Shown: piece by piece, positions 52,205 to 60,298 of the stretch
Layout of the letters: each line of letters opens with the position of its first letter
How positions within the stretch are numbered: the first letter of the stretch is position 1
DNA from: RGIG5612 sp050944475
GTDB lineage: Bacteria > Bacillota > Clostridia > Lachnospirales > Lachnospiraceae
Length of the DNA stretch: 64,000 nucleotides
NCBI GenBank assembly: GCA_050944475.1
Contig: JBMNRD010000001.1
Location: forward strand, 124,001 to 188,000
Direction of reading: 5' to 3'
Translations under genes and position numbers: made by a program
The notes under the pieces: generated by a model
Seen by the model: only the letters and a program-made list of their open reading frames with translations
What the model was told of the DNA's origin: nothing
Database searches by the model: none

Positions 52205-52958
52205 CGCTTCTCCCGGCGTCTATTTGCCTTACCAGCTCTTTTATCTCTTCCGGCTTCAGGGCACGCCACTTCCCTTCAGGCAAATCGTTTAACGTGATGT
52301 TCATTATCCTGATTCGCTTCAGGTCGGTTACCGTACATCCGCAGGCCTCGCTCATACGTCGAATCTGTCGATTCAGCCCCTGAGTCAAGATTATCCCGAA
52401 TGTGTCCCGGCTAATTTTCCAAACCCTGCACTGTCTGGTTGTCGTGCCGTCGTCAAGCGTTACGCCCGCCCCCATCTTCTTAATGAATTCCGAAGTTACC
52501 GGCCTGTCTGTCCGGACCACGTATTCCTTCTCGTGATAATTGGAGGCCTTGAGGATGCCGTTTACAAGCTCCCCCGTATTGGTAAGCAAAATCAATCCCC
52601 TTGACGGCTTGTCCAGCCGGCCGACGGGGTAAATCCTTTCAGGATAACCGATAAAATCAACGATATTATCCGGATTGTCCGTGGCGGCAGTGCACTCGAC
52701 TCCCGCAGGCTTGTTAAATGCAATCAGCACCATTTTGCTGCTGCGTCTTAATTCCTTGCCGTCGCAGCTTACGCGCTGCCCTGCATACACCTTCTGCCCC
52801 GTCTGCGCCACAACGCCGTCAATTAGCACGCGTCCCGCCTCAATCAGCCGGTCGGCCTCCCGCCTTGAGCAAAAGCCCGCATCGCTTAAATATTTATTCA
52901 AGCGTACAGGCTTTTCCTTATCCATATTCAGTATTGAATTTTTATTCAATTCAGCCAT
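52197..52958 (-). CDS. rluF: 23S rRNA pseudouridine synthase, RluF-like (RsuA/RluB family)
   Basis: Converts a 23S rRNA uridine to pseudouridine. 253 residues: an S4 RNA-binding domain (VRLNKYLSDAGFCSRREADRLIEAG, two parts) and a catalytic domain with the active Asp in YPVGRLDKPSRGLILLTN. The C-terminus LTQGLNRQIRRMSEACG and LKRIRIMNITL matches RluF more than RluB. A TATAAT lies 6 bp before the ATG, so the mRNA looks leaderless. An inner ATG at 52925 has no good ribosome binding site. ligA and metA follow in the same operon. Confidence 0.92.
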   Translation of the reverse strand: MAELNKNSILNMDKEKPVRLNKYLSDAGFCSRREADRLIEAGRVLIDGVVAQTGQKVYAGQRVSCDGKELRRSSKMVLIAFNKPAGVECTAATDNPDNIVDFIGYPERIYPVGRLDKPSRGLILLTNTGELVNGILKASNYHEKEYVVRTDRPVTSEFIKKMGAGVTLDDGTTTRQCRVWKISRDTFGIILTQGLNRQIRRMSEACGCTVTDLKRIRIMNITLNDLPEGKWRALKPEEIKELVRQIDAGRSDE

Positions 52959-52964
52959 GGGCTG

Positions 52965-52970
52965 ATTATA
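52965..52970 (-). promoter_or_regulatory. -10 box of the rluF-ligA-metA operon
   Basis: Minus strand TATAAT, 6 bp before the rluF ATG. No TTGACA-like -35 box is seen at 16-18 bp. A TCAGCC-ATG-GGCTGA dyad (52951-52965) spans the start codon. Confidence 0.55.
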
Positions 52971-53121
52971 GCATATTTCCCCGAAGGAATGTACCCGTTA
53001 AAGTTGTTTAAGTGCCGCCGCTGCGAAAATCATCGGTTGCATAAAAGGATAATCGGACCAGGCTTATCGAACAGACGAAAAGGCAAAATCGGATTCCCCA
53101 TATAAACGGTTTCCCGGGCAA

Positions 53122-54450
53122 TCACAATCTGTCGAACAATTTCGCGGCGCTTTTCTTCAGCTCCGGCAGCAAATATCCCGGCCTGAGCGGATTATCGCGA
53201 AGACCCGGCAAACCGCCAAGCAAACTGCCGTCCGCCTGAAGGCACTTCTCCAGAGTTTCATCATCAAAGATATAACCCGAGTTAATCTGCAGGCAGCATT
53301 CATGATTGATAATGATTGTATGGTCAAATCCGGACCGCGCCTGAATTTCTTTCCCCAAAGAGTTAAATAATTCTCCGCTCACGCCGCACATTGCCAAGCT
53401 GCCGATGCGCACGCCCCGGAGGCGAATTTGATACGGATTGGAAGAGCTCCCCGGCATATCGGCGTTTACCGTTTCGGTCGCTCCGCTGATCTCAGCCTCT
53501 TCAATATCGCAAATAATTTCCCTGTTCACCCTCAGCACATCTGCAAATTGCCTGCGTGATAGCTGCAACAGCATCAGCTTGGCAGGCTCGGCGGATGAAT
53601 AATCACGGCTTTCCGCCGGCTCTCCGGTCACCGGATCCGCATAATTGTATTGATTCATCATAATCGGATTGATGTCACCTGCCGCGCCGCTGCTCCACAA
53701 AGCCACGGCACCGGGGTATCTCTCCTCAAGAAGAGTGCTGACCTGCCCGGCGATGTCCGCGCTGATTCCCACGCCCCTCTCACTGTCAAAATTGTTCATA
53801 ATCATCACACAGCAATGAACCGCATGGTTCACCAGAAATCCAAGAGGCTGACCGCTATAGTCCTCAACCCTCATTACGAAGAGAGTCGGGTCAGCCTTGC
53901 CTTCCGGATTGCTCCCCAGAGCGGTGCAGCGAAGAAGGGGTTCTCCTTCCTTTTCGATAAAATAATCCTGAATCCGGTTCACGCCTATATAACTCTTCCC
54001 CAGACCCCGGCCAATCCTTGCGGGCCGCATGGAATCAACCGTCAGCTCCACGGCCTCCATCAGTTTAATATAAATAAAGTGCTCGTATGCATTTGTTGCC
54101 TCAATGCGCTCCGGGGTCTGCAAATGCTTGGCATTCGGGCCGTCATATATTCTCGCACTGTGGCAGGGGGCGCAATGGGTATGCACACCGAAATATAAAA
54201 TATTATCCTCTGCAGTCCCTGTCTTTTTCGCCAGCTCCGGAACAATCAGTTCAGGATTTGGTGCCTTGTCCAGATCCCAGCTGACAAAAAGGCATTTTTC
54301 GCCCTCATCATTTGCCAGCATCATAACCCTGACATACAGATTATCAATTACCCCCGCATAACGGCTTCCCATTAGACCGTACAGATTCGGAAGCAAATCT
54401 GCCGGCGGCGTAATCATTGCTTTGCCTGTGCCGCACATTATTTTTCCCAT
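53122..54450 (-). CDS. Neutral/alkaline ceramidase-like protein without signal peptide
   Basis: 442 residues resembling the N-terminal catalytic domain of neutral/alkaline non-lysosomal ceramidases. It shows GTGKAMITPPADLLPNLYG, FGVHTHCAPCHSARI (zinc-type His pair), GFLVNHAVHCCVM, DIAGQVSTLLEERYPGAVALWSSGAAGDINPI (read in parts) and CGVSGELFNSLGKEIQ. Family members hydrolyse an amide-linked fatty acid, but many bacterial homologues of this size are uncharacterised. No signal peptide or membrane helix is seen, so it acts in the cytoplasm. It starts 4 bp after the MATE gene, which suggests a shared substrate or stress. Confidence 0.82.
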   Translation of the reverse strand: MGKIMCGTGKAMITPPADLLPNLYGLMGSRYAGVIDNLYVRVMMLANDEGEKCLFVSWDLDKAPNPELIVPELAKKTGTAEDNILYFGVHTHCAPCHSARIYDGPNAKHLQTPERIEATNAYEHFIYIKLMEAVELTVDSMRPARIGRGLGKSYIGVNRIQDYFIEKEGEPLLRCTALGSNPEGKADPTLFVMRVEDYSGQPLGFLVNHAVHCCVMIMNNFDSERGVGISADIAGQVSTLLEERYPGAVALWSSGAAGDINPIMMNQYNYADPVTGEPAESRDYSSAEPAKLMLLQLSRRQFADVLRVNREIICDIEEAEISGATETVNADMPGSSSNPYQIRLRGVRIGSLAMCGVSGELFNSLGKEIQARSGFDHTIIINHECCLQINSGYIFDDETLEKCLQADGSLLGGLPGLRDNPLRPGYLLPELKKSAAKLFDRL

Positions 54451-54454
54451 AATA

Positions 54455-55834
54455 TCACATACTTTCCACTAATTTTTTCTTCTTAAGCCATGCCCCCGAG
54501 TGGTAATATATCATGCCTACAATTATCGGGCCCAACCTTGCCATGGCTTCTCCAAGGAAAAAACCCTCAATCCCCATGTCAAACACCCACGCAAAGAGCA
54601 AGCTGAGAGTTATCCTGAACAGGACTCCGTCAAGGAAACCGCCCAAAAAGGACAACATGGAGGCTCCCGTTCCGGTCACTACTCCGTCGTAAGTTCCCAT
54701 TATTGCGCAAGCAATAAATATCAGACAGCATATTGCCATGAATCGGGGCGCATAAGATATTACTGCCGGATCCGAAGTAAACAAGCCGTAAATCTGCTTC
54801 GGAAACAAGAGTGCAACAGCCGATATTAACAGAGCAAAGCCCATAGACATTGCAAATACGCACTTCATGATGGGCTTTACACGGTCCCTTCTGTCTGCGC
54901 CGATATTCTGGCCAATCATACCCGAGCCGGCCTGGGTCACCGACATCACAAATACATTGGCCAGACGATAAATCTTATCTCCGATGGAATAAGCCGCAGC
55001 TTGAGTAAGTCCGTAGTCATTGATAAATCCGAACATTCCCAGCTGGGTTACCTTGATAAAAAATCCTCTTAAGGCCATCGGAAAGCCCAACCTGATGATT
55101 ATTTTCAGTTTCTCCGCGCTTATTGCAAAACTTTTTATTCTAAAATCAAACCCGAAGGATTCCCGCTTGCTGTATAACCGTACCAGCGAAAAAACAAGAG
55201 AAATCCCCTGCCCCATCACGGTTGCGATGGCCGTGCCCGCGGCTCCCATATGAAAAACCGCTACAAAGACGATGTCTCCTATCAGATTGAACGTTGCGGC
55301 AATGGCAATATAAATCAGCGGACTTTTACTGTCTCCCATTCCTCTCAGGATTGCGCTTACCGCAGTATATCCGAACAGTAACGGCAATCCGATGCAGGTG
55401 ATTCTCAAATATTGGAGTGCCTGAAGAAATGATTCTTCAGGAGTGTTCAGCAGCGTCAATACGGGCTTTGCAAAGATTAGCATTACGGCTGCAGTAAGCA
55501 TTGACATAATCAGCAAAAAGGTAAAGAGGGTTCCTATTGTCCGGCTGATGTCCTCTCGCCTTTTACTGCCGGTAAGCTGGGCAATCAGCGTCTGTCCTCC
55601 TCCCGCAACGGCGATGCCCACCATGGAAAACATTTCCAGCATCTTGCCGCCCATGTTAACTGCGACAATCCCGTTGCTTCCCACAAAGTGCCCTATGACT
55701 ATTGTGTCCACGGTGTTGTACAGGCTGTTCAACACGTTTGCCAGGAGAAACGGTAAAAAGAACCGGAGCAGCAACGGCATTACCGGTCCCGTGGTGAAAT
55801 CCAGGCCCATTTTAATGTTTTTTTGTTCCTTCAT
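54455..55834 (-). CDS. MATE family efflux transporter (second)
   Basis: 459 residues, about 12 helices. Signatures: DFTTGPVMPLLLRFFLPFLLANVLNSLYNTVDTIVIG (two parts), AGGGQTLIAQLTGSKR, AVSAILRGMGDSKSPLIYIAIA and GVVTGTGASMLSFLGG. It differs from the MATE at 7-8.4 kb, so they are not recent duplicates. The -10 box lies 7 bp before the ATG, so the mRNA is probably leaderless. Cotranscribed with the ceramidase-like gene 4 bp downstream. The substrate is unknown. Confidence 0.91.
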   Translation of the reverse strand: MKEQKNIKMGLDFTTGPVMPLLLRFFLPFLLANVLNSLYNTVDTIVIGHFVGSNGIVAVNMGGKMLEMFSMVGIAVAGGGQTLIAQLTGSKRREDISRTIGTLFTFLLIMSMLTAAVMLIFAKPVLTLLNTPEESFLQALQYLRITCIGLPLLFGYTAVSAILRGMGDSKSPLIYIAIAATFNLIGDIVFVAVFHMGAAGTAIATVMGQGISLVFSLVRLYSKRESFGFDFRIKSFAISAEKLKIIIRLGFPMALRGFFIKVTQLGMFGFINDYGLTQAAAYSIGDKIYRLANVFVMSVTQAGSGMIGQNIGADRRDRVKPIMKCVFAMSMGFALLISAVALLFPKQIYGLFTSDPAVISYAPRFMAICCLIFIACAIMGTYDGVVTGTGASMLSFLGGFLDGVLFRITLSLLFAWVFDMGIEGFFLGEAMARLGPIIVGMIYYHSGAWLKKKKLVESM

Positions 55835-55841
55835 AGCCTAT

Positions 55842-55870
55842 ATTATATACTTCAGCAAAATTTTACGCAA
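55842..55870 (-). promoter_or_regulatory. Promoter of the MATE / ceramidase-like operon
   Basis: Minus strand: -35 TTGCGT (55865-55870), 17-bp spacer, -10 TATAAT (55842-55847), then 7 nt to the ATG. Confidence 0.75.
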
Positions 55871-55939
55871 TAAAACTACCAATTCTCGTCTTTGTACGAT
55901 ATAATTTCCCCGGAGTCGTAATTATTTCCGAGGTCTCAT

Positions 55940-56371
55940 ATGTTTAAAGACAAAAAAAATCTCATTTTCCTGATAGGCATCTTCATAGTTGCAACCATCA
56001 TCTCTTTGGCGCGGGACGGAGGCACCACTACCTCCATATTTGAGCTGGGGGACAATACCATTACCCTGAAGGGTCCCAATAAATACTCCTATACTATGAC
56101 CTTTGAGGATATCGACGACATTGCCCTGAAAAAGGATCTGCAATTAGGGGAATGCATTGACGGGGGGTCGACCCGTAAATGCTCCTACGGAGTCTGGAAA
56201 AATGATGAGTTTGGCAAATACAATCTCTGTGTTGTCAAAGAGCTCACCAGTTATATCATATTCACCGAAAAAGACGGTGACGTTACCGTGTTCAATATTG
56301 AAACCAACACCGCCACGGAAGAATTCTATAAATCCTTCCCTGATTTTTTAGAGAAAAAACTCGCCCAATGA
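55940..56371 (+). CDS. Small membrane-anchored protein, PH-like; function unknown
   Basis: 143 residues. One N-terminal helix (LIFLIGIFIVATIISLA) and a ~110-residue domain of alternating beta segments: TTSIFELGDNTITLKGPNKYSYTMTFEDIDDIALK, and YNLCVVKELTSYIIFTEKDGDVTVFNIETN (each in parts). This beta pattern resembles bacterial PH-like domains (family assignment uncertain). It stands alone, with a TATAAT upstream at about 55900 but no clear -35 box. Two Cys near the middle (GECIDGGSTRKC) could form a disulfide if the domain is outside. Confidence 0.7.
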   Translation: MFKDKKNLIFLIGIFIVATIISLARDGGTTTSIFELGDNTITLKGPNKYSYTMTFEDIDDIALKKDLQLGECIDGGSTRKCSYGVWKNDEFGKYNLCVVKELTSYIIFTEKDGDVTVFNIETNTATEEFYKSFPDFLEKKLAQ

Positions 56372-56459
56372 TTTTCTCATAGAATGACCGCTGCCAAAAA
56401 AAGTATTCGGCGCTATGCAGGAGGCGGTGCTGTGTGAACAGCGCTGTGTGCCAAAGTGT

Positions 56460-56828
56460 CTACACCTCGGCAACGGCCTCTATTTCACACAATACGTTCT
56501 TCGGCAGGGCTTTCGCCGCCACGCAGCTTCTTGCGGGCTTGGAAGTGAAGAATTTCGCATATACCTCGTTAAAGACTGCAAAATCCTCTATATCTGCAAG
56601 GAAGCAGGTGGTTTTGAATACCTTTTCAAAGCCTGAGCCCGCCGCCTCCAAAATAGCGCCCACATTCCTGCAGCTCTGCTCGGTCTGGGCGACGATTCCT
56701 TCCGGAACCTCTCCCGTTGCGGGGTCGGCCGGAATCTGCCCCGACGTATATACGAATCCGTTTACTACAATTCCCTGTGAATAAGGTCCGATTGCGCCCG
56801 GCGCATTTGCCGTTTCAACTATTGTCAT
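56460..56828 (-). CDS. ridA: RidA family reactive intermediate deaminase
   Basis: Hydrolyses reactive enamine/imine intermediates such as 2-aminoacrylate formed by PLP enzymes. 122 residues from the ATG at 56828 (AGGAG 8 nt upstream). It begins TIVETANAPGAIGPYSQGIVVNGFVYTSGQIPADP (in parts). The conserved Arg and Glu are in ARSCVAAKALPKNVLCEIEAVAEV. An upstream frame start lacks family similarity. A single gene downstream of the ferredoxin gene; a 149-bp gap separates them. Confidence 0.95.
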   Translation of the reverse strand: MTIVETANAPGAIGPYSQGIVVNGFVYTSGQIPADPATGEVPEGIVAQTEQSCRNVGAILEAAGSGFEKVFKTTCFLADIEDFAVFNEVYAKFFTSKPARSCVAAKALPKNVLCEIEAVAEV

Positions 56829-56977
56829 TTTTAACACTCCTGTTTTTATGTTTATGCCGCATAGCACCTCTTGATATTATTGTTTGTTTTTATATATGAA
56901 TTTATCTTACGAAAAAACCGTCCAAAACACAGGTTGCCCTAAATTCCGTCAAATATACGGCCTGTTTTTTTATATTC

Positions 56978-57382
56978 TTATTCCACCCTCAAAGCCTTAT
57001 TCGGGCATATCTTTACGCAGGCGGGATCGCCTCCGCAGCCGTCGCACTTGACCATTTTCCCTTCTGCGTCGAACCGCGGAATATCAAAGGGACAAGCTTG
57101 CTTACAGGCTCCGCAGCCGATGCAAAGCTCTTTATCCACCATAATCAGACCGTCCTGCCGGCGGCTTACAGCTCCCGCAGGGCAAGCGGCTGCGCAGGGC
57201 GCATTTTCACAATGATGGCAGCTTTCCGTTACATAGCCGGTGTATCCCGACGGATAAACCGTTTTTCTATGAATGCGCAGCGGTGCGGCATTTGCATCCC
57301 CTTCCGGGTAATGATGGTCCAGACAGGTTACCACGCATGCCAGACATCCGGTGCATTTTTCATTATCACATACAACCCTCAT
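56978..57382 (-). CDS. Ferredoxin-type electron-transfer subunit (four 4Fe-4S motifs)
   Basis: 134 residues with cysteine sets of a HycB/PsrB-like iron-sulfur subunit: CTGCLACVVTCLDHH, CHHCENAPCAAACP, CIGCGACKQACPFD, and CDGCGGDPACVKICP. It passes electrons to or from the molybdoenzyme encoded 12 bp upstream. No signal peptide is present, so the complex is cytoplasmic. Shorter than PsrB/DmsB (~200), with compact spacing between motifs. Confidence 0.92.
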   Translation of the reverse strand: MRVVCDNEKCTGCLACVVTCLDHHYPEGDANAAPLRIHRKTVYPSGYTGYVTESCHHCENAPCAAACPAGAVSRRQDGLIMVDKELCIGCGACKQACPFDIPRFDAEGKMVKCDGCGGDPACVKICPNKALRVE

Positions 57383-57394
57383 AGCTGCCTCCCC

Positions 57395-59446
57395 TCATAC
57401 CTTTTCAATATTGCACACGTAGCTGCGATAATTGGGAAATCCGGAAACCGGGTCGTAGATTCCGTCCTGAAGCAGCAGGTTCACGTTCTGCTTTCCGTCG
57501 CTATGATATACATACGCAACGCCGCTCTTTAGTCCGCTGTCCACAAAAGCGTAATACTCCATAGAACCCACCGGAGTGATCAACCTTACCCGGCCGCCGT
57601 CCTCAACGCCGATTCTGTCCGCATCCTCCGGACAGATCGCCACACAGGTATGCTTTTCAAGGCTGTCTATCCAGGCAAGCCTGAATGTTCTTGAATGGAA
57701 ATAGTACGCCTTTCTCGGGCCTGTTACAAGGGTAAACGTATAATCCTTGTATTCAGGCAGCTCATCCCGCCAGTCCCTGAATTTCGGGAGGGCGTCATGC
57801 CCGGTTAAATGCTCGTACTTTTTCATCACACCGGATACAAATTCGATTTTTCCCGACGGCGTTGCAAATCCGTCCTCAATATTAAAGGGCTTCGGCTGAC
57901 TTGCACATCTTGCCTCAATCCCTTCCGGTGCAGCTTTTAACTCATCAAGAGTCACTCCGAGTTTTCTCATGGAGTAATTCATATAAGCCTCGTAATCTGC
58001 CAGATCAAGCATTTCCCCGTGAACGCCCATGGCGTGGGCAAGCCGCAAAATAATCTCCACATCCGGCAGCTTATCGCCCGGCTCTATTACGTGTTCAACA
58101 TATATAAGACGGTTCCCCTTGCCCACTTGTACCTGGTCAAGCTCTGGACTCATGCAGGCCGGCAGGACGTAGTCCGCCGCCTTACAGGCATCTGTCCAAA
58201 AGAAATCCACCGCCACGGAAAATTCCACCTCCTCCATGGCTCTCACCATCTTGTCGGGGCGGGGGAACATTCCCGTATTCATAGCAAAAGTTATCAGGTT
58301 TCTTACCCTGTACGGCCTCCCCTCAAGCACCGCATTTGCAAGATGATTTACGCACTGGGCCTCGTTGTTTACCAGCTCATTCCACACGGGGAACTCCCCG
58401 GCGGAAATGTCATTTTCAAGATCCGGACGGTCAAACAGGTTATGATGAAATGTGTCGAGAGTGGCCACGGGCTCTGCCGCAGGCATGATGCCGCCGGGTG
58501 TTCCGATATTTCCCGTCAGTGCAAGCAAGAGCCCCGCCGCCCTGAGGTTTTGTACTCCGTTTATGCAGTGAAGAATTGCGCAGCTTGAGCATTTAAGGGA
58601 AGTCTTTCCGTTTGCAATAATTTTGGCCGCCTCGATAATCCGCCGGGCGGGGATCCCTGTGACGGCTTCAACCCTTTCCGGTGTAAACTCTTTTACATAT
58701 TCCTTGTATTCTTCAAAGCCGACTGTGTATTTTTCAATATAATCCCTGTCCTCAAGGCCCCGGGAAATAATCACATTTGCTATTCCGAGCGCCAGAGCGC
58801 CGTCAGTTCCCGGATGCAGCTGTAAATGCAGATCCGCCACATTTGCCGTTGCGGTAATATGGGGATCCACAAGAATTATCTTTACTCCGCGCTCCTTCAG
58901 CTCCGTTATGGACGTGTTGTCGCCGTTGCCTCCTGCGGGATTGTTTGACCATATCACGTATACGTCCGAATTTGCCGTGTCGGGCCGGAAATCAGACCCG
59001 CCGTAGATAAGTTTCCAGGCCATCGTCATGGCCGAGTGGCAGGTGCTTGATTCAGTGCAAAAATTCGGCGTTCCGAAATTCGCCGCCAACTTCGCAAGCG
59101 GGCGCCTGAAACCCTTCGGATGTCCGCAGAAGAAAACCGTTGATTTCGCACCGCTTTCATCCCTTGTCTTAATAAGCCGGTCCGCGATGGCACCGATTGC
59201 CTCTTCCCAACTTACCCGCTCGTACGTCACCTGTCCGTCCTTTTCCACCCTTTTCATCGGATGGTGAAGTCGGTTCTTGTGATGTAATGACTGTTTCAGT
59301 GCCGCTCCGCGCACGCAAATGTTTGTGGGTAGCACCGGATGGCAGGCGAGCTTGCCTGTCTTTGTTAATTTCCCATCCGTGACCTCCGCTTCAAAGGCAC
59401 ATTTGTTTCCGCAAAGTCCGCAAATACTAACTTTTTTTTCCTTCAT
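57395..59446 (-). CDS. Molybdopterin oxidoreductase, DMSO reductase family (bis-MGD)
   Basis: 683 residues from the ATG at 59446 (GAGG 6 nt upstream; a TTG nine codons earlier is rejected). The N-terminal 4Fe-4S ligands are Cys9, 12, 16 and 44 (CGLCGNKC ... NICVRG). The probable molybdenum/tungsten ligand is Cys136 in SSTCHSAM, which matches the C/U-H pattern of formate dehydrogenase-like enzymes. Further motifs: VIWSNNPAGGNGDNT, GTDGALALGIANVI, and the C-terminal molydopterin-binding domain (LVTGPRKAYYFHSRTFRL). No Tat signal. Candidates include polysulfide reductase-like, acetylene hydratase-like or the catechol dehydroxylase clade of gut bacteria; the sequence alone does not decide. Confidence 0.92.
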   Translation of the reverse strand: MKEKKVSICGLCGNKCAFEAEVTDGKLTKTGKLACHPVLPTNICVRGAALKQSLHHKNRLHHPMKRVEKDGQVTYERVSWEEAIGAIADRLIKTRDESGAKSTVFFCGHPKGFRRPLAKLAANFGTPNFCTESSTCHSAMTMAWKLIYGGSDFRPDTANSDVYVIWSNNPAGGNGDNTSITELKERGVKIILVDPHITATANVADLHLQLHPGTDGALALGIANVIISRGLEDRDYIEKYTVGFEEYKEYVKEFTPERVEAVTGIPARRIIEAAKIIANGKTSLKCSSCAILHCINGVQNLRAAGLLLALTGNIGTPGGIMPAAEPVATLDTFHHNLFDRPDLENDISAGEFPVWNELVNNEAQCVNHLANAVLEGRPYRVRNLITFAMNTGMFPRPDKMVRAMEEVEFSVAVDFFWTDACKAADYVLPACMSPELDQVQVGKGNRLIYVEHVIEPGDKLPDVEIILRLAHAMGVHGEMLDLADYEAYMNYSMRKLGVTLDELKAAPEGIEARCASQPKPFNIEDGFATPSGKIEFVSGVMKKYEHLTGHDALPKFRDWRDELPEYKDYTFTLVTGPRKAYYFHSRTFRLAWIDSLEKHTCVAICPEDADRIGVEDGGRVRLITPVGSMEYYAFVDSGLKSGVAYVYHSDGKQNVNLLLQDGIYDPVSGFPNYRSYVCNIEKV

Positions 59447-59497
59447 GCTCCGCCTCTTTTCCTGGAGTTTCAAATAACCGCCGCCTCTCCATTGGCG

Positions 59498-60298
59498 CTA
59501 GAACGAGTGACCGCCGGAGCTTCCGCCGCCTCCGCCGCCTCCGCCACCTCCGCCTCCGCCGCCTCCGCCGGAAGATGATTCAGTGTGACGTGTCCTTCTC
59601 TGTAATATCATTTTCGAACTTACATTCCTGATAAAATCGGTTTTTCCCTTGAGACCGACACTGCCGGTTACCTGCTCCTTGTCAATCTGCTTTATCGAAA
59701 CATTTCTTCTTCTGCTGAATGCCACTAATAAAAAGTTCAACAAAAGCCCGACACATGCGGCCATCAGTGCATTTGTCACATATCTCATCGGCGCGGATAT
59801 CCTTCCGCCTTTCAGGACTATAATAATTTGATTGAAAGCCTCGTTTGCACAATCAAAATATTTCTCATTAGCAGCGTATTTATAAATATTATCCGCAATC
59901 TCGTTCGATCTCGTGTTGTTAATCGTCCTTGCAAACTTGCCGTCCGAATAAAACTGAATCATCCTGTTGTCCATATCTATCAGGAAGAGCGTCCCCGACT
60001 GCTCGCCGAACAGTTTGTAGTACCTGTTTCTTGCATATTTTTCCGCCGAATCGTCATTTTCATATATGGTGACAAAAGCGGCATGCCCGTACTGCGTCAC
60101 GGTTTTCATATTCTCGAGCAAACGCTCCCTTTCCTCTTCGCTGAGAAGTCCTGCCGAATCATCAATCACAACCATATTGCCGTTATCAGCAGTGTACTTT
60201 ATAATTGCCTCTTCATCCGCGAAAGCGGGAATTACGGAAATAAATACCAGTATAGATGTGAACAAAATTGCTGCCGCATATCTTTTTTTACCTACCAT
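59498..60298 (-). CDS. Secreted/membrane TPM-domain protein with C-terminal glycine run
   Basis: 266 residues: signal peptide (AAAILFTSILVFISVIPAFA, probable cleavage before DE), a TPM/Psb32 domain (VVIDDSAGLLSEEERERLLENM, in parts; FVTIYENDDSAEKYARNRYYKLFGEQSGTLFLIDMDNRMIQFYSDG in parts), one membrane helix (~180-197), a cytoplasmic basic tail and a C-terminal SSG(16G)SSGGHSF. TPM proteins with glycine-rich ends are often encoded beside zinc-ribbon membrane proteins, as here. The start overlaps the upstream zinc-ribbon gene by 11 bp. Function unknown; envelope quality control is a common guess. Confidence 0.87.
   Translation of the reverse strand: MVGKKRYAAAILFTSILVFISVIPAFADEEAIIKYTADNGNMVVIDDSAGLLSEEERERLLENMKTVTQYGHAAFVTIYENDDSAEKYARNRYYKLFGEQSGTLFLIDMDNRMIQFYSDGKFARTINNTRSNEIADNIYKYAANEKYFDCANEAFNQIIIVLKGGRISAPMRYVTNALMAACVGLLLNFLLVAFSRRRNVSIKQIDKEQVTGSVGLKGKTDFIRNVSSKMILQRRTRHTESSSGGGGGGGGGGGGGGGGSSGGHSF
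59508..59575 (-). repeat. CCGCCT/TCCGCC-type repeat coding for polyglycine
   Basis: A run of GGN codons, mostly GGC GGA, makes an almost pure 3-bp repeat near the end of the TPM gene. Such tracts gain and lose codons by slippage without changing frame. Confidence 0.75.
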
